Shown: in pieces, positions 1 to 8,736 of the stretch | How positions within the stretch are numbered: position 1 is the first letter of the stretch | How the letters are laid out: every line of letters starts with the position of its first letter | Assembly (NCBI RefSeq): GCF_014645015.1 | Contig: NZ_BMLC01000001.1 | Span: 882,585 to 946,584, forward strand | Origin: Salinibacterium xinjiangense | GTDB taxonomy: Bacteria > Actinomycetota > Actinomycetes > Actinomycetales > Microbacteriaceae | Length of the DNA: 64,000 bases | Reading direction: 5' to 3' | The notes under the pieces: model-generated | Database searches by the model: none | What the model was told of the DNA's origin: nothing | What the model saw: only the letters and a program-made list of their open reading frames with translations | Made by a program: the position numbers and the translations under genes

Positions 1-405
1 GCGCTCCACGAGTTCGGGGTCGAACGCTGCACCCCAGGCCAGCGGGGTCGGGAAGGTCGCCGCCTTCCATGCGGCCAGGCCGGTAAGGCATTCCTCGTGC
101 ACGATGGCAGGGATGCCCAGCCGCGAGTTCTCACGGAGCCTGCGCTGCTCTGCCCACAGCCAGCCCGCCCGCTCCACCGGGTCGACCGGTCTCGTGCCGT
201 AGACCCGCGTGAGGTGCCCCATCCCATTGACGCTCGCGGCTTCGTAGCTGTTCGACGAGACCATCTCGCCCGCCATCGGGGCGACGACCTCATCACCCTG
301 GTCGACCCAGTAGCCGACGAGTTGGGAGATTTTCTCCGCCAGAGTCATCTGGCTGTGAAGGTCACGTACCCGCTGTGAGACCGGGGGGAGTTCTGTTGCG
401 ATCAC
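1..405 (-). CDS. Glycoside hydrolase family 3, N-terminal part (cut by window edge)
   Basis: This is the N-terminal 135 residues of a GH3 beta-glycosidase (beta-glucosidase or beta-xylosidase type); the rest lies outside the window. Reading from the GTG at 405, the protein has the GH3 start signature (LHSQMTLAEKISQL, residues 16-29) and the substrate-pocket motif GIPAIVHEECLTG near residue 100. An in-frame TAG lies five codons upstream of the GTG, so the start cannot move far. The gene is 76 nt downstream of a sugar permease gene and reads as the last gene of that importer operon. With xylA and xylB nearby, hydrolysis of imported xylo-oligosaccharides is a reasonable inference; the exact substrate is not shown by the sequence. 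No signal peptide is visible, so it is probably cytoplasmic. Confidence 0.85.
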   Translation of the reverse strand, partial: MIATELPPVSQRVRDLHSQMTLAEKISQLVGYWVDQGDEVVAPMAGEMVSSNSYEAASVNGMGHLTRVYGTRPVDPVERAGWLWAEQRRLRENSRLGIPAIVHEECLTGLAAWKAATFPTPLAWGAAFDPELVER

Positions 406-481
406 GAGTTCATCTCTCTATCTGAATTGCTGGCGACATGCGGCGACGCACCGGAGCCGAGCGGGCTCAGGTGGCGGTGGA

Positions 482-1357
482 TCAGCCCTTGACGGCACCC
501 GTGAGGCCGCCGACGATCTTGCGCTCGAAGAGGCTGAAGAACACGAGTGCCGGAATCATCGACAGCGACGTGAACGCCAGCACCCTCGCCGTATCGACCG
601 AGTACTGCGACGCGAAGGATTGCACTCCGAGCGGGAGCGTGTAGATGGCTTCGTCGCTCAGGATGAACAGGGGTAGCAGGTAGCTGTTCCAACTGGCGAT
701 GAACGCGAGGATACCCACCGTGATCACCCCGGCCTTGGAGAGCGGGATGACCATGCGCCAGAAGAAGCCGATCCTGGAGCATCCATCGATGGATGCCGCC
801 TCCTGCAGTTCGTTCGGAATCGCCTGCAGGAACGGCACCATGATGATGATCGTCACCGGCAGGGCGAACGCGATCTGCGGAATGATGACACCCCCGAGGG
901 TGTTCATCAGCCCGAGGTTGCGCACGAGGATGTAGAGCGGGGTGATCGCGACTGTCATGGGGAACATGAGCCCGGCCGCGAAGACCGCATACATCGCACC
1001 GCGACCGCGGAAGTTGTACCGCGCCAGCGCGAAGCTCGCCATTAGGCCAAACACCACCACGAAGAAGGTCGTCACCGTCGCCGAGATCGCGGAGTTCCCG
1101 ACCTGGCGCCAGAACACATTGCTCGCCAGTACGTCGATGTAGTTGCCGAACTGCCATGAGATGGGGAACCCGGATGGGTCGAGCGTGATCTCCGAGTTGG
1201 TGCGGAATCCGCCGAGGATGATGTACCCGACCGGGGTGAGGGTGAGCGCAATGAGAATCAGCGCCAGGAAGTAGATCGCGGGCCCGCCGAGCGACCGCTT
1301 GGTGTGGCGATCGGGCTTGACCAGGCCGGTCGAGGCTCTGGGTGTCAGTGTAGACAT
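482..1357 (-). CDS. Carbohydrate ABC transporter permease (CUT1, MalG/MsmG type)
   Basis: This 291-residue integral membrane protein is one half of the membrane channel of a CUT1 sugar importer. A basic N-terminus leads into hydrophobic segments compatible with six membrane helices, and the cytoplasmic EAA loop that docks the ATPase is visible as EAASIDGCSRIGFFWR around residues 187-202. It is the third gene of an operon (binding protein, permease, permease, GH3 enzyme), and its ATG overlaps the TGA of the preceding permease by one base (TGATG), so translation is probably coupled. The family assignment is secure. A xylo-oligosaccharide substrate is inferred only from the neighbouring xylA, xylB and GH3 genes. 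Confidence 0.92.
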   Translation of the reverse strand: MSTLTPRASTGLVKPDRHTKRSLGGPAIYFLALILIALTLTPVGYIILGGFRTNSEITLDPSGFPISWQFGNYIDVLASNVFWRQVGNSAISATVTTFFVVVFGLMASFALARYNFRGRGAMYAVFAAGLMFPMTVAITPLYILVRNLGLMNTLGGVIIPQIAFALPVTIIIMVPFLQAIPNELQEAASIDGCSRIGFFWRMVIPLSKAGVITVGILAFIASWNSYLLPLFILSDEAIYTLPLGVQSFASQYSVDTARVLAFTSLSMIPALVFFSLFERKIVGGLTGAVKG

Positions 1358-2373
1358 CAGGACTTTCCTCCCGTGATTGCTCCCGCTGTGTCCCGCCGCA
1401 GCAGGAACCGCTGGTAGAACAGGGCTACCGTCAGCGAGATGAGGAACATGACGACGGCCACAGCATTGCCATAGCCGTAACTTCCGGCGTTTCGGCCGTT
1501 CGCGACCATGTACGTCGCCATGGTCGACGTTCCCGCGATCGACGACACGTACTGGCCCCAGATGATGTACACGAGGTCGAACAACTGCAGCGATCCGATG
1601 ATCGACAGGAACGCCCAGATCCGCACCGTCGGGCCGAGCAGCGGCAGCACGATCAGGCGCTGCACCTGCCAGAACGATGCACCGTCGATGGATGCCGCCT
1701 CCGACAGCTCCTCGGGAATCCCCTGCAGCCCCGCGAGGAACAGGATCACCGCGAAACCGACGTACTTCCAGGTGATGATCATGAGCAGCGACCAGATGGC
1801 GACGTCAGGATTGGACAGCCAGTCCTGCTGCAGTGACGCCAGCCCGAGCTTGTCGAGCAGGCCGTTGGCGGCGCCTCCGGACTGCAACATGAGACTCCAG
1901 CCGAGACCGACGACGACCTCGGAGATCACGTACGGCACGAAGATGAGCACCCGGATGACGGACTGGCCGCGCATCTTGCGGTTGAGCAGCAGCGCCAGTC
2001 CAATCGCGACGGGGCCCTGGATGACCAGCGACAGGATCGCGATCATCGCATTGTGCCTGAGCGCGTCGAGGAACGGGCCATCCTGGAGGATGGTCACGTA
2101 ATTCTGAATGCCGACGAAGTCGGTGGCCGGGCCGTATCCCGCCCAGCTGAAGAAACCGTAGTACGCGGCAAGCACCACCGGGAAGATGACGAAGGCGACG
2201 AACACGATGAGTGCAGGCCCGGTGAGTGCCGCGATCTCGAGACGCATACGCCAGCCGACGCCTCGCGGTCGCCGCCGGCGAGGTGGAGCCGACACTGCCG
2301 TGTCAGCCCCACCCGCCGCGAGATCCACGGGCGGGTTCGGCGCTGTGCGCCGGTTCTCGCTTATGGATGTCAT
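1357..2373 (-). CDS. Carbohydrate ABC transporter permease (CUT1, MalF/UgpA type)
   Basis: This 338-residue protein is the second channel subunit of the importer. About 45 residues of polar, proline- and arginine-rich N-terminus precede the first membrane helix (around residues 50-70). The EAA loop appears as EAASIDGASFWQVQRL near residue 228. The gene follows the binding-protein gene by 14 nt and overlaps the next permease by one base, so all are in one transcript. No ATPase gene is present in this operon. As in many actinomycetes, a shared MsmK/MalK-type ATPase encoded elsewhere probably energises it; that is inference from family knowledge. Confidence 0.92.
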   Translation of the reverse strand: MTSISENRRTAPNPPVDLAAGGADTAVSAPPRRRRPRGVGWRMRLEIAALTGPALIVFVAFVIFPVVLAAYYGFFSWAGYGPATDFVGIQNYVTILQDGPFLDALRHNAMIAILSLVIQGPVAIGLALLLNRKMRGQSVIRVLIFVPYVISEVVVGLGWSLMLQSGGAANGLLDKLGLASLQQDWLSNPDVAIWSLLMIITWKYVGFAVILFLAGLQGIPEELSEAASIDGASFWQVQRLIVLPLLGPTVRIWAFLSIIGSLQLFDLVYIIWGQYVSSIAGTSTMATYMVANGRNAGSYGYGNAVAVVMFLISLTVALFYQRFLLRRDTAGAITGGKS

Positions 2374-2387
2374 GTGTGAAATCCTCG

Positions 2388-3674
2388 CTATGACTTCTTG
2401 GCTGCGTCGTTCACTGCCGTGACAATGCCTTCGGCATCACCCTGGCCCGCAAGCAGGTTCACCACTGCGACGTTGAGCGCGTTTCCCACGTTCTGTCCGA
2501 ACAGCGTGTCGAGCCAGACCGTGACATACGGAGCCTTGTTGTACGCGTCCAACAGCAGCACCAGGCCGGGGTCGGTCACAGCGCCCTGGGCGTCCTGGCT
2601 GGCAGGAATGGTCTGGAATGCTGCGGCGTACCCTTCCTGGTACTCCTTCTGGGAGATGAAGTTCAGGAAGTCCGGGCATGCGCTCGGGGCATCCACGAAG
2701 CAGGAGTAACCGTCGACCCCGCCCATCATCGCGCCTGCCTCACCCTCGCCGCCGGAGGTCTCCGGGAACGGGAACCAGCCGAGGTCGGGGAGAGGCTTCA
2801 GGTCAGGGGTGAGCGATGCAATCACTCCAGGGTTCCAGGCGCCCATGAGCTCCATCGATGCCTGGCGGTTCGCCAGCAGTCCGGCGGATGACCCGGCACC
2901 CTGCTGGGCGGAGGTGGTGAGGAACCCGTTATTGAACGGCTCGCTGTCGGAGAAGCTCTGCAGGTCTTCACCCGCCTTCAGGAAGCATGGGTCGTCAAAC
3001 GTGCGGCTTGCGGATGCTTCGTTGAGCACATCCTGCGAGCAGGCGCGCAGGGCGAAGTTGTAATACCAGTGGGCTGCCGGCCACGCGTCCTTGGCACCGA
3101 GGGCGATCGGCTCGATTCCTGCCGTCCTCAGCTTCTCGTTTGCCGCCTCGAGCTCGGGGATGGTGGTCGGTGTATCGGTGATGCCGGCCTGGTCGAAGAG
3201 ATCGGTGCTGTAGAAGATCCCCTCGGGAAGAACCGCAGTGGGCACTCCGTAGTTCTTTCCGTCGACCGCGAGCGCTGACAGCACGGCGTCGCCGAGTGCG
3301 GTCCTGGTGGCATCGGTGATCTTGTCGGTGAGATCCATGACCTGGCCGGCCGTCACCACGTCACCGAGCTTTCCGCCACCTCGCGCCATGAAGATGTCGG
3401 GTGCGTCACCCGAGTTGAGTGCGGTCTGCAGTTTGCCGTCCATCTCTTCGTTCTGGATGGCCTGCACCTTGATCGTGACGCCGGGGTTCTCGGCCTCGAA
3501 TGCGGCGGCAGTGTCGTCCCAGTACTGCTTGCCATCACCGGTTGTCGAATTGTGCCAGAACGTCATCGCGACGGTGCCGTCATCGGGTGCTGCCGCGCCG
3601 CCGCTGCATCCGCTGAGGGCCAGCCCGCTGGCGACAAGCATCGCCGACGCCGTGCGCAGTTTCTTGGTGTTCAT
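2388..3674 (-). CDS. Sugar-binding lipoprotein of CUT1 ABC importer
   Basis: This extracellular solute-binding protein (family 1, 428 residues) captures sugar for the two downstream permeases. From the ATG at 3674 the protein begins MNTKKLRTASAM and has a lipobox (LALSGC, Cys about residue 23), so it is a membrane-anchored lipoprotein. An upstream in-frame ATG at 3713 would put a hydrophilic stretch before the signal peptide, and a good ribosome-binding sequence (AGAAGGTGG) sits just before 3674, so the later start was chosen. It is the first gene of the operon, divergent from a LacI regulator. Context suggests xylose-containing oligosaccharides. No strong hairpin separates it from the permeases, unlike three other binding-protein genes in the window. 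Confidence 0.92.
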   Translation of the reverse strand: MNTKKLRTASAMLVASGLALSGCSGGAAAPDDGTVAMTFWHNSTTGDGKQYWDDTAAAFEAENPGVTIKVQAIQNEEMDGKLQTALNSGDAPDIFMARGGGKLGDVVTAGQVMDLTDKITDATRTALGDAVLSALAVDGKNYGVPTAVLPEGIFYSTDLFDQAGITDTPTTIPELEAANEKLRTAGIEPIALGAKDAWPAAHWYYNFALRACSQDVLNEASASRTFDDPCFLKAGEDLQSFSDSEPFNNGFLTTSAQQGAGSSAGLLANRQASMELMGAWNPGVIASLTPDLKPLPDLGWFPFPETSGGEGEAGAMMGGVDGYSCFVDAPSACPDFLNFISQKEYQEGYAAAFQTIPASQDAQGAVTDPGLVLLLDAYNKAPYVTVWLDTLFGQNVGNALNVAVVNLLAGQGDAEGIVTAVNDAAKKS

Positions 3675-3833
3675 GGTGTTCCACCTTCTCTTCGTTGAGT
3701 CTCGTCTCGGCATCGAGACGGAGTGGGATGCACCGCCAGGGCGGGCATCGATGCGCTGTGCTCCTGACGCGGGGTGCGGCAGATGCCCCGATCGGGGACC
3801 GGATTTTGCCAGTGTTCCATCCGATCAAAAAGG

Positions 3834-3862
3834 TGTCAAACGTTTTCGAAAACGCTTTCGAA
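3834..3862. promoter_or_regulatory. Divergent control region with overlapping LacI-type operators
   Basis: Positions 3841-3854 are a perfect 14-bp palindrome (CGTTTTCGAAAACG). It overlaps a second near-palindrome at 3847-3862 (TCGAAAACGCTTTCGA, one mismatched pair). Both have the central CG expected of LacI-family operators. A TTGACA hexamer on the minus strand (3839-3834) directly abuts the palindrome and could be the -35 of the importer operon. The site lies 20 nt before the regulator's ATG, so both directions are probably controlled, including autoregulation. Confidence 0.7.
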
Positions 3863-3881
3863 GCGATACGCTCGCCCCATT

Positions 3882-4883
3882 ATGAACCGTCGACCCACCA
3901 TCCACGATGTGGCCAGCGCGGCCGGCGTCTCGGTGGCCACGGTCTCGAAAGCCGTCAATGGGCGTTACGGTGTCGCCGAAGAAACTGTCGCCAGAGTGAT
4001 GCTCGTCGTCAAGGAACTCGGCTACGCATCGAGCATCGTGGCCAGCAGTATGCGATCCCGTCGCACGGGCGTGATCGGGGTGCTCGTGGCAGACTTCGAG
4101 CCATTCAGTGCCGAGATCCTGAAGGGCGTCGGGGCTGAGCTTCGGGGCTCGGCCTGGGACCTTCTCGCCTACGCCGGCTCGCGCCAGGCCGAGGTCACGG
4201 GGTGGGAACGTCGCTCGCTCCAACGCCTGAGCGGAACCCTTATCGACGGGGCGATCATGGTCACCCCCACGGTCGTGAGTGCCTCGACCGAGATTCCCCT
4301 GGTGGCAATCGATCCCCACACCGGGCGGGCAGACCTGCCGACGGTCGAAGCAGACAGCTTCGGTGGGGCCCGCCAGGCCACACGGCACCTGATCGAACTC
4401 GGGCACACCCGCATCGGGTTCATCGGTGGACGCCCCGACCTGAGATCGGCAGCATTGCGTGATGCGGGATACCGTCGTGCTCTCTCGGACGCGGGCCTTC
4501 CCTTCGATCCGCGCCTCGTGCGGGAAGGCAATTACGAGCAGCAGTCCTCTCGCGAACCGGCGCAGTCCCTGCTGCGGAGTTCCCCGCGACCGACGGCGGT
4601 GTTTGCGGCGAACGACCTCTCCGGAATCGCGATTCTCGAGGCGGCCTCCGAACTCGGTCTCGACGTGCCGGGCGACCTCTCGGTCATCGGGTTCGACGAC
4701 ATTCCCGAGGCCGCGCGGGCGACTCCGCCGCTCACCACCATCCACCAGCCCATGCAGAGCCTCGGTGCGACGGCCGCACGGCTGGTGGTGGCACTCCTGG
4801 CGGGCGAGACTCCGGATTCCACCCACATTCTCATGCCGACCCGGCTGGTACTGCGGGCCACCACCGCATCACCTCGACGCTGA
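3882..4883 (+). CDS. LacI-family transcriptional regulator (xylose region)
   Basis: This 333-residue repressor has the N-terminal helix-turn-helix (IHDVASAAGVSVATVSKAVN, about residues 6-25), the hinge, and a periplasmic-binding-like sensor domain ending in the usual family tail (SVIGFDDIPEA, then TTIHQPM). The reading frame is open further upstream, but the palindromic operator lies in that stretch, and the protein from the ATG at 3882 starts exactly at the domain boundary. It lies between the importer operon (divergent) and xylA (78 nt downstream, same strand), so it probably regulates both in response to xylose or a xyloside. The effector is inferred, not shown. Confidence 0.9.
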   Translation: MNRRPTIHDVASAAGVSVATVSKAVNGRYGVAEETVARVMLVVKELGYASSIVASSMRSRRTGVIGVLVADFEPFSAEILKGVGAELRGSAWDLLAYAGSRQAEVTGWERRSLQRLSGTLIDGAIMVTPTVVSASTEIPLVAIDPHTGRADLPTVEADSFGGARQATRHLIELGHTRIGFIGGRPDLRSAALRDAGYRRALSDAGLPFDPRLVREGNYEQQSSREPAQSLLRSSPRPTAVFAANDLSGIAILEAASELGLDVPGDLSVIGFDDIPEAARATPPLTTIHQPMQSLGATAARLVVALLAGETPDSTHILMPTRLVLRATTASPRR

Positions 4884-4961
4884 TCGGACGGATTGACCGG
4901 AGCCGGTCTGCGCGATAGGTTGTGTCAAGCAACATTTTCGGTCCACTGCAAAGGAGCACCC

Positions 4962-6149
4962 GTGCCCATTCCCTCCCGCGACGACAAGTTCTCTTTCGGC
5001 CTCTGGACGATCGGATACAACGGAGCAGACCCATTCGGCGGGCCCACCCGCGCTCCCCTCGATGTCGTGCACGCCGTCGAGAAGCTCGCGGAACTCGGCG
5101 CATACGGCCTCACCTTCCACGATGACGACCTCTATGCGTTCGGGTCGACCGACGCCGAGCGCGACACGCAGATCGGCCGCCTCAAGCAGGCCCTCTCCGA
5201 CACCGGCCTCATTGTGCCGATGGTCACCACCAACCTGTTCAGTGCCCCGGTCTTCAAAGACGGTGGATTCACCTCCAACGATCGCGGAGTGCGCCGCTAC
5301 GCGATGCGCAAGGCCATGCGCCAGCTCGAACTCGGTGTGGAGCTGGGTGCGAAGACCTTCGTCATGTGGGGTGGACGCGAAGGCGCAGAATACGACGCAG
5401 CCAAAGACATCCGCAGCGCTCTCGAGCGTTACCGCGAAGCCCTCAATGTGTTCGGCGACTACGTGACCGATAAGGGATACGACATCCGGTTCGCCATCGA
5501 ACCCAAACCGAACGAGCCCCGTGGTGACATCCTGCTGCCGACTGTCGGCCACGCCATGGCGTTCATCGAGACACTCGAGCGGCCCGAACTATTCGGGCTG
5601 AACCCGGAAGTCGGCCACGAGCAAATGGCCGGGCTCAATTTCGCTGCCGGAATCGCGCAGACCCTCTACCAGGGCAAGCTTTTCCACATCGACCTCAACG
5701 GCCAGCGCGGCATCAAGTACGACCAGGACCTGGTGTTCGGTCACGGCGACCTGCACAACGCGTTCGCCCTCGTCGACCTGCTGGAGAACGGTGGCCCGAA
5801 CGGTGGGCCCTCCTACGACGGGCCGCGCCATTTCGACTACAAGCCGAGCCGCACCGAAGACGAGACCGGCGTCTGGGATTCCGCAGCGGCGAACATGAAC
5901 ACCTACCTGCTGCTGAAGGAGCGCGCGGCCGCGTTCCGCGCCGACCCCGAGGTTCAGGAGGCACTCTCCGCGGCACGCGTGCCTGAACTTGCTGTGCCGA
6001 CCCTCTCCGTCGGCGAGAGTTACGACGATCTGCTGGCCGACCGCGCATCCTTCGAAGACTTCGACACCGATTCCTACTTCAACGGCAAGGGCTTCGGATT
6101 CGTGCGGCTGCAACAGCTGGCAACCGAGCACCTGATGGGTGCTCGCTGA
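4962..6149 (+). CDS. xylA: Xylose isomerase
   Basis: This enzyme interconverts D-xylose and D-xylulose in the cytoplasm. The 395-residue length matches the short actinobacterial class. Catalytic features are visible: His53 in TFHDDDL, and Glu180 and Lys182 in [11 protein letters not shown], matching the His54, Glu181 and Lys183 of Streptomyces enzymes. Further metal-site motifs are NPEVGHEQM and HIDLNGQ. The GTG at 4962 is preferred over an upstream in-frame ATG because AAGGAG lies five bases before it and the family N-terminus ([12 protein letters not shown]) follows directly. xylB starts 2 bp after its stop, so the two form an operon downstream of the LacI gene. Confidence 0.98.
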   Translation: MPIPSRDDKFSFGLWTIGYNGADPFGGPTRAPLDVVHAVEKLAELGAYGLTFHDDDLYAFGSTDAERDTQIGRLKQALSDTGLIVPMVTTNLFSAPVFKDGGFTSNDRGVRRYAMRKAMRQLELGVELGAKTFVMWGGREGAEYDAAKDIRSALERYREALNVFGDYVTDKGYDIRFAIEPKPNEPRGDILLPTVGHAMAFIETLERPELFGLNPEVGHEQMAGLNFAAGIAQTLYQGKLFHIDLNGQRGIKYDQDLVFGHGDLHNAFALVDLLENGGPNGGPSYDGPRHFDYKPSRTEDETGVWDSAAANMNTYLLLKERAAAFRADPEVQEALSAARVPELAVPTLSVGESYDDLLADRASFEDFDTDSYFNGKGFGFVRLQQLATEHLMGAR

Positions 6150-6151
6150 CC

Positions 6152-7552
6152 ATGACACTCGTGGCGGGAGTCGACTCGTCCACGCAGAGCTGCAAGGTCG
6201 TGATCGTGGATGCCGCCACCGGCGTCACGGTGCGAACCGGCCGCGCGGCTCACCCAGCCGGGACCGAAGTCGATCCTGAGGCATGGTGGACCGCGCTGCA
6301 GCACGCGATCGCTGACGCTGGCGGTCTCGCCGACGTCGCCGCGATCTCCGTTGGCGGGCAGCAGCACGGCATGGTCGTACTGGATCACGGTGGTCGGGTC
6401 ATCCGCCCTGCCCTGCTGTGGAACGACACCCGCTCAGCTCAGGCCGCCCGTGACCTGGCTGCCGAGGTACCGGACATCGTCGCTCGCACGGGCTCGATAC
6501 CGGTCGCCAGTTTCACGAGCACGAAGCTGCGCTGGCTGCGAGACGCCGAGCCCGAGAACGCTGCCGCCGTCGCGGCGGTGGCCCTCCCCCACGACTGGCT
6601 CACCTGGCGCCTCAGGGGCTTCGGCCCGCAGAATCCGCGGCTCGATGCGCTGACGACCGATCGCTCGGATGCCAGCGGCACCGGCTATTTCGACCCCGTC
6701 TCGGGTGAGTACGATCGCGAGCTGCTCGAGCTCGCCATTGGAAATTCAGGAACCGTCGTACCGCGCGTGGTCGCACCTGGCGAGTCGGCCGGAGTGATCG
6801 CCGCATCTCCTGAATTTCCGACACCGGAGGGTGGGATCGTGGTCGGCGCGGGGGCCGGCGACAACGCCGGCGCGGCTCTCGGACTGGGTGCGCGGGATGG
6901 CGACGTGGTGGTGTCGATCGGCACGAGCGGCACGGTCTTCGCCGTCACCGCGACGCCCAGCCACGACGAGACCGGTACGGTCGCAGGCTTCGCCGATGCC
7001 AGTGGGCTGTTCCTGCCGCTCGTCGCGACGCTCAACGCCGCCCGGGTGCTCGACTCCATTGCAGCACTCCTCGGCGTGACCCACGACGAACTCGGCGCCC
7101 TGGCCCTCCAGGCCGAACCGGGTTCGGGCGGCCTCGTTCTGCAGCCCTACTTCGAGGGCGAACGAACGCCCAACCTGCCGGATGCCACGGCTACCCTCTT
7201 CGGGATGACCCTCGCTTCGACAACTCGACCCGACCTTGCCCGCTCGGCGATCGAGGGGCTGCTCTGCGGTCTCGCGGATGGGCTGGACGCGCTGCGCGCC
7301 CAGGGCGTGCAGGCGCACCGCATCCTGCTCATCGGCGGTGCCGCACAGAATCGCGCAGTCTCGGCGATCGCGGCCCAGGTATTCGAGGTACCGGTCGTGG
7401 TTCCGAGCCCTGGTGAGTACGTGGCACTCGGTGCGGCGGCCCAGGCCGCCTGGGCCCTTCAGGGCGAGCGCCCGGACTGGGAGCTGCCGATCGCGGCCGA
7501 GCCCGCGATCGACACCCGGCCGATCATCCGGCAGCAGTATTCCGCGCGTTAG
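6152..7552 (+). CDS. xylB: Xylulokinase
   Basis: This 466-residue FGGY-family sugar kinase phosphorylates D-xylulose to D-xylulose 5-phosphate, feeding the pentose phosphate pathway. It has the N-terminal phosphate-binding strand ([17 protein letters not shown]), the xylulokinase motif GGQQHGMV near residue 70, and the C-terminal nucleotide-site motif [10 protein letters not shown] around residue 392. It follows xylA almost directly. Its TAG (7550-7552) overlaps the TAA of the convergent LacI gene, so the two transcription units meet with no spacer or terminator between the coding regions. Confidence 0.95.
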   Translation: MTLVAGVDSSTQSCKVVIVDAATGVTVRTGRAAHPAGTEVDPEAWWTALQHAIADAGGLADVAAISVGGQQHGMVVLDHGGRVIRPALLWNDTRSAQAARDLAAEVPDIVARTGSIPVASFTSTKLRWLRDAEPENAAAVAAVALPHDWLTWRLRGFGPQNPRLDALTTDRSDASGTGYFDPVSGEYDRELLELAIGNSGTVVPRVVAPGESAGVIAASPEFPTPEGGIVVGAGAGDNAGAALGLGARDGDVVVSIGTSGTVFAVTATPSHDETGTVAGFADASGLFLPLVATLNAARVLDSIAALLGVTHDELGALALQAEPGSGGLVLQPYFEGERTPNLPDATATLFGMTLASTTRPDLARSAIEGLLCGLADGLDALRAQGVQAHRILLIGGAAQNRAVSAIAAQVFEVPVVVPSPGEYVALGAAAQAAWALQGERPDWELPIAAEPAIDTRPIIRQQYSAR

Positions 7553-8571
7553 GCCGAGTCGCGCCAGACGATCTCCGTGGGCAACAGCGTGCCGGTCTGC
7601 TCCGGCCGGGTTCCGTTGACCAGGTCGAGCAGGATCGAGGCCGCCTGGCGCCCCAGCAGATCGGCAGGCTGGCGAATCGTGGAGAGCAGCGGGTCGCACC
7701 GCTGGGCCCATTCGCTGTCGTCGAATCCGACGATCCCGACGTCGCCGGGGATGCTGCGGCCGGCCTGGCGCAGCACATCGATGGCCCCGGCAGCTATCGC
7801 ATCTGACGCGGCGAACACCCCGTCGATGTCCGGCTCCCTGGCCAGCAGCTCCTTCATCCCCGCGACACCGGTCTCCCGGGAGTAGAGCGGGAAGTCGACG
7901 ACAAGGCGTTCGTCGAAGCCATCACCGATCGCCGATCGGAAACCAGCCAGGCGATCCGCCCCGGAGTCGCGGTCGAGAGCAGCCGCGATCATCCCGATCC
8001 TGCGACGACCCGTATCGCGAAGCCGGGACGTGACATCGCGTGCCGCGGTGTAGTTGTCGATGCCGACGAACGGGATCTTCGGCACATCGGAGGGGTGCCC
8101 CACGGTCACCGCCGGCAGCCCGATCTGGCCGATGGCGAGTGCGATGGGGTCGTGCTCGCGGGCAGACACGATGATCACACCGTCGACGAACCCACCCCGG
8201 AGGAAGTCGGCGACTCTCGCCGAGTCCCGATCCGAACCGATGATGAGGCAGACCAACTGATAGTCGTCCTCCGACAACCGCTCGTTGGTCCCCAGAAGGA
8301 TGGCGCCGATGTTGGGATCCTCGAGAAAGACCGAGTGCGGCTCGTGCACGATCAGTCCGACCGCGCGGGTGCGCTGGGACGCGAGATTGCGCGCCGCCAT
8401 GTTGCGTACGTAACCCACCCTGGCGATGGCAAGCTCGATCGCCTCGCGTGCCGAGTCTGAGACGTAACGCTCACCGTTGAGCAGTCTGGATACGGTTCCG
8501 CGAGAGACCTTCGCCTCGTCAGCAACGTCGAAGATCGTTGCTCTCTTCGGGCGATCGTCACTCTGGCGCAT
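7549..8571 (-). CDS. LacI-family transcriptional regulator (galactoside region)
   Basis: This 340-residue repressor has a clear N-terminal helix-turn-helix ([20 protein letters not shown], residues 13-32) followed by the sensor domain and the typical C-terminal [11 protein letters not shown] and [11 protein letters not shown] motifs. The frame is open upstream to 8973, but that stretch would add unrelated sequence and antisense overlap with the GH42 gene, so the ATG at 8571 is taken as the start. No strong ribosome-binding site is seen there. It is divergent from the GH42 beta-galactosidase and convergent with xylB. Control of the galactosidase genes is the likeliest role, by position. Confidence 0.88.
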   Translation of the reverse strand: MRQSDDRPKRATIFDVADEAKVSRGTVSRLLNGERYVSDSAREAIELAIARVGYVRNMAARNLASQRTRAVGLIVHEPHSVFLEDPNIGAILLGTNERLSEDDYQLVCLIIGSDRDSARVADFLRGGFVDGVIIVSAREHDPIALAIGQIGLPAVTVGHPSDVPKIPFVGIDNYTAARDVTSRLRDTGRRRIGMIAAALDRDSGADRLAGFRSAIGDGFDERLVVDFPLYSRETGVAGMKELLAREPDIDGVFAASDAIAAGAIDVLRQAGRSIPGDVGIVGFDDSEWAQRCDPLLSTIRQPADLLGRQAASILLDLVNGTRPEQTGTLLPTEIVWRDSA

Positions 8572-8627
8572 GACCGCTATTTTAGCCGTGCTGGCACGGT
8601 TCACGGGCTCAACAACGGCCATAACGG

Positions 8628-8657
8628 TTGACACCACGAGCGGCGCCCAGCTACGAT
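8628..8657 (+). promoter_or_regulatory. Probable sigma-70 promoter of the GH42 gene
   Basis: A consensus TTGACA at 8628-8633 is followed after 18 nt by TACGAT at 8652-8657. Transcription would begin near 8664, directly before a hairpin (8663-8686) and about 70 nt upstream of the GTG start of the GH42 gene. The arrangement is read from sequence only. Confidence 0.6.
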
Positions 8658-8662
8658 TTGGG

Positions 8663-8690
8663 AAGCCCGCTCCGTGAAGCGGGTTTATTT
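8663..8690 (+). terminator. Hairpin with T-rich tail in the GH42 leader (possible attenuator)
   Basis: A nine-pair stem (AAGCCCGCT with AGCGGGTTT, one G-U pair) closes a six-base loop and is followed by ATTTTG. It sits between the predicted promoter and the GH42 coding region, so it could terminate early transcripts or simply protect the 5' end. The T tract is interrupted, so termination would be weak. Confidence 0.45.
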
Positions 8691-8736
8691 TGAGCCTGCT
8701 CTGTGCACGCTCACAGAAACTCTGGAGGAGGTTGCT

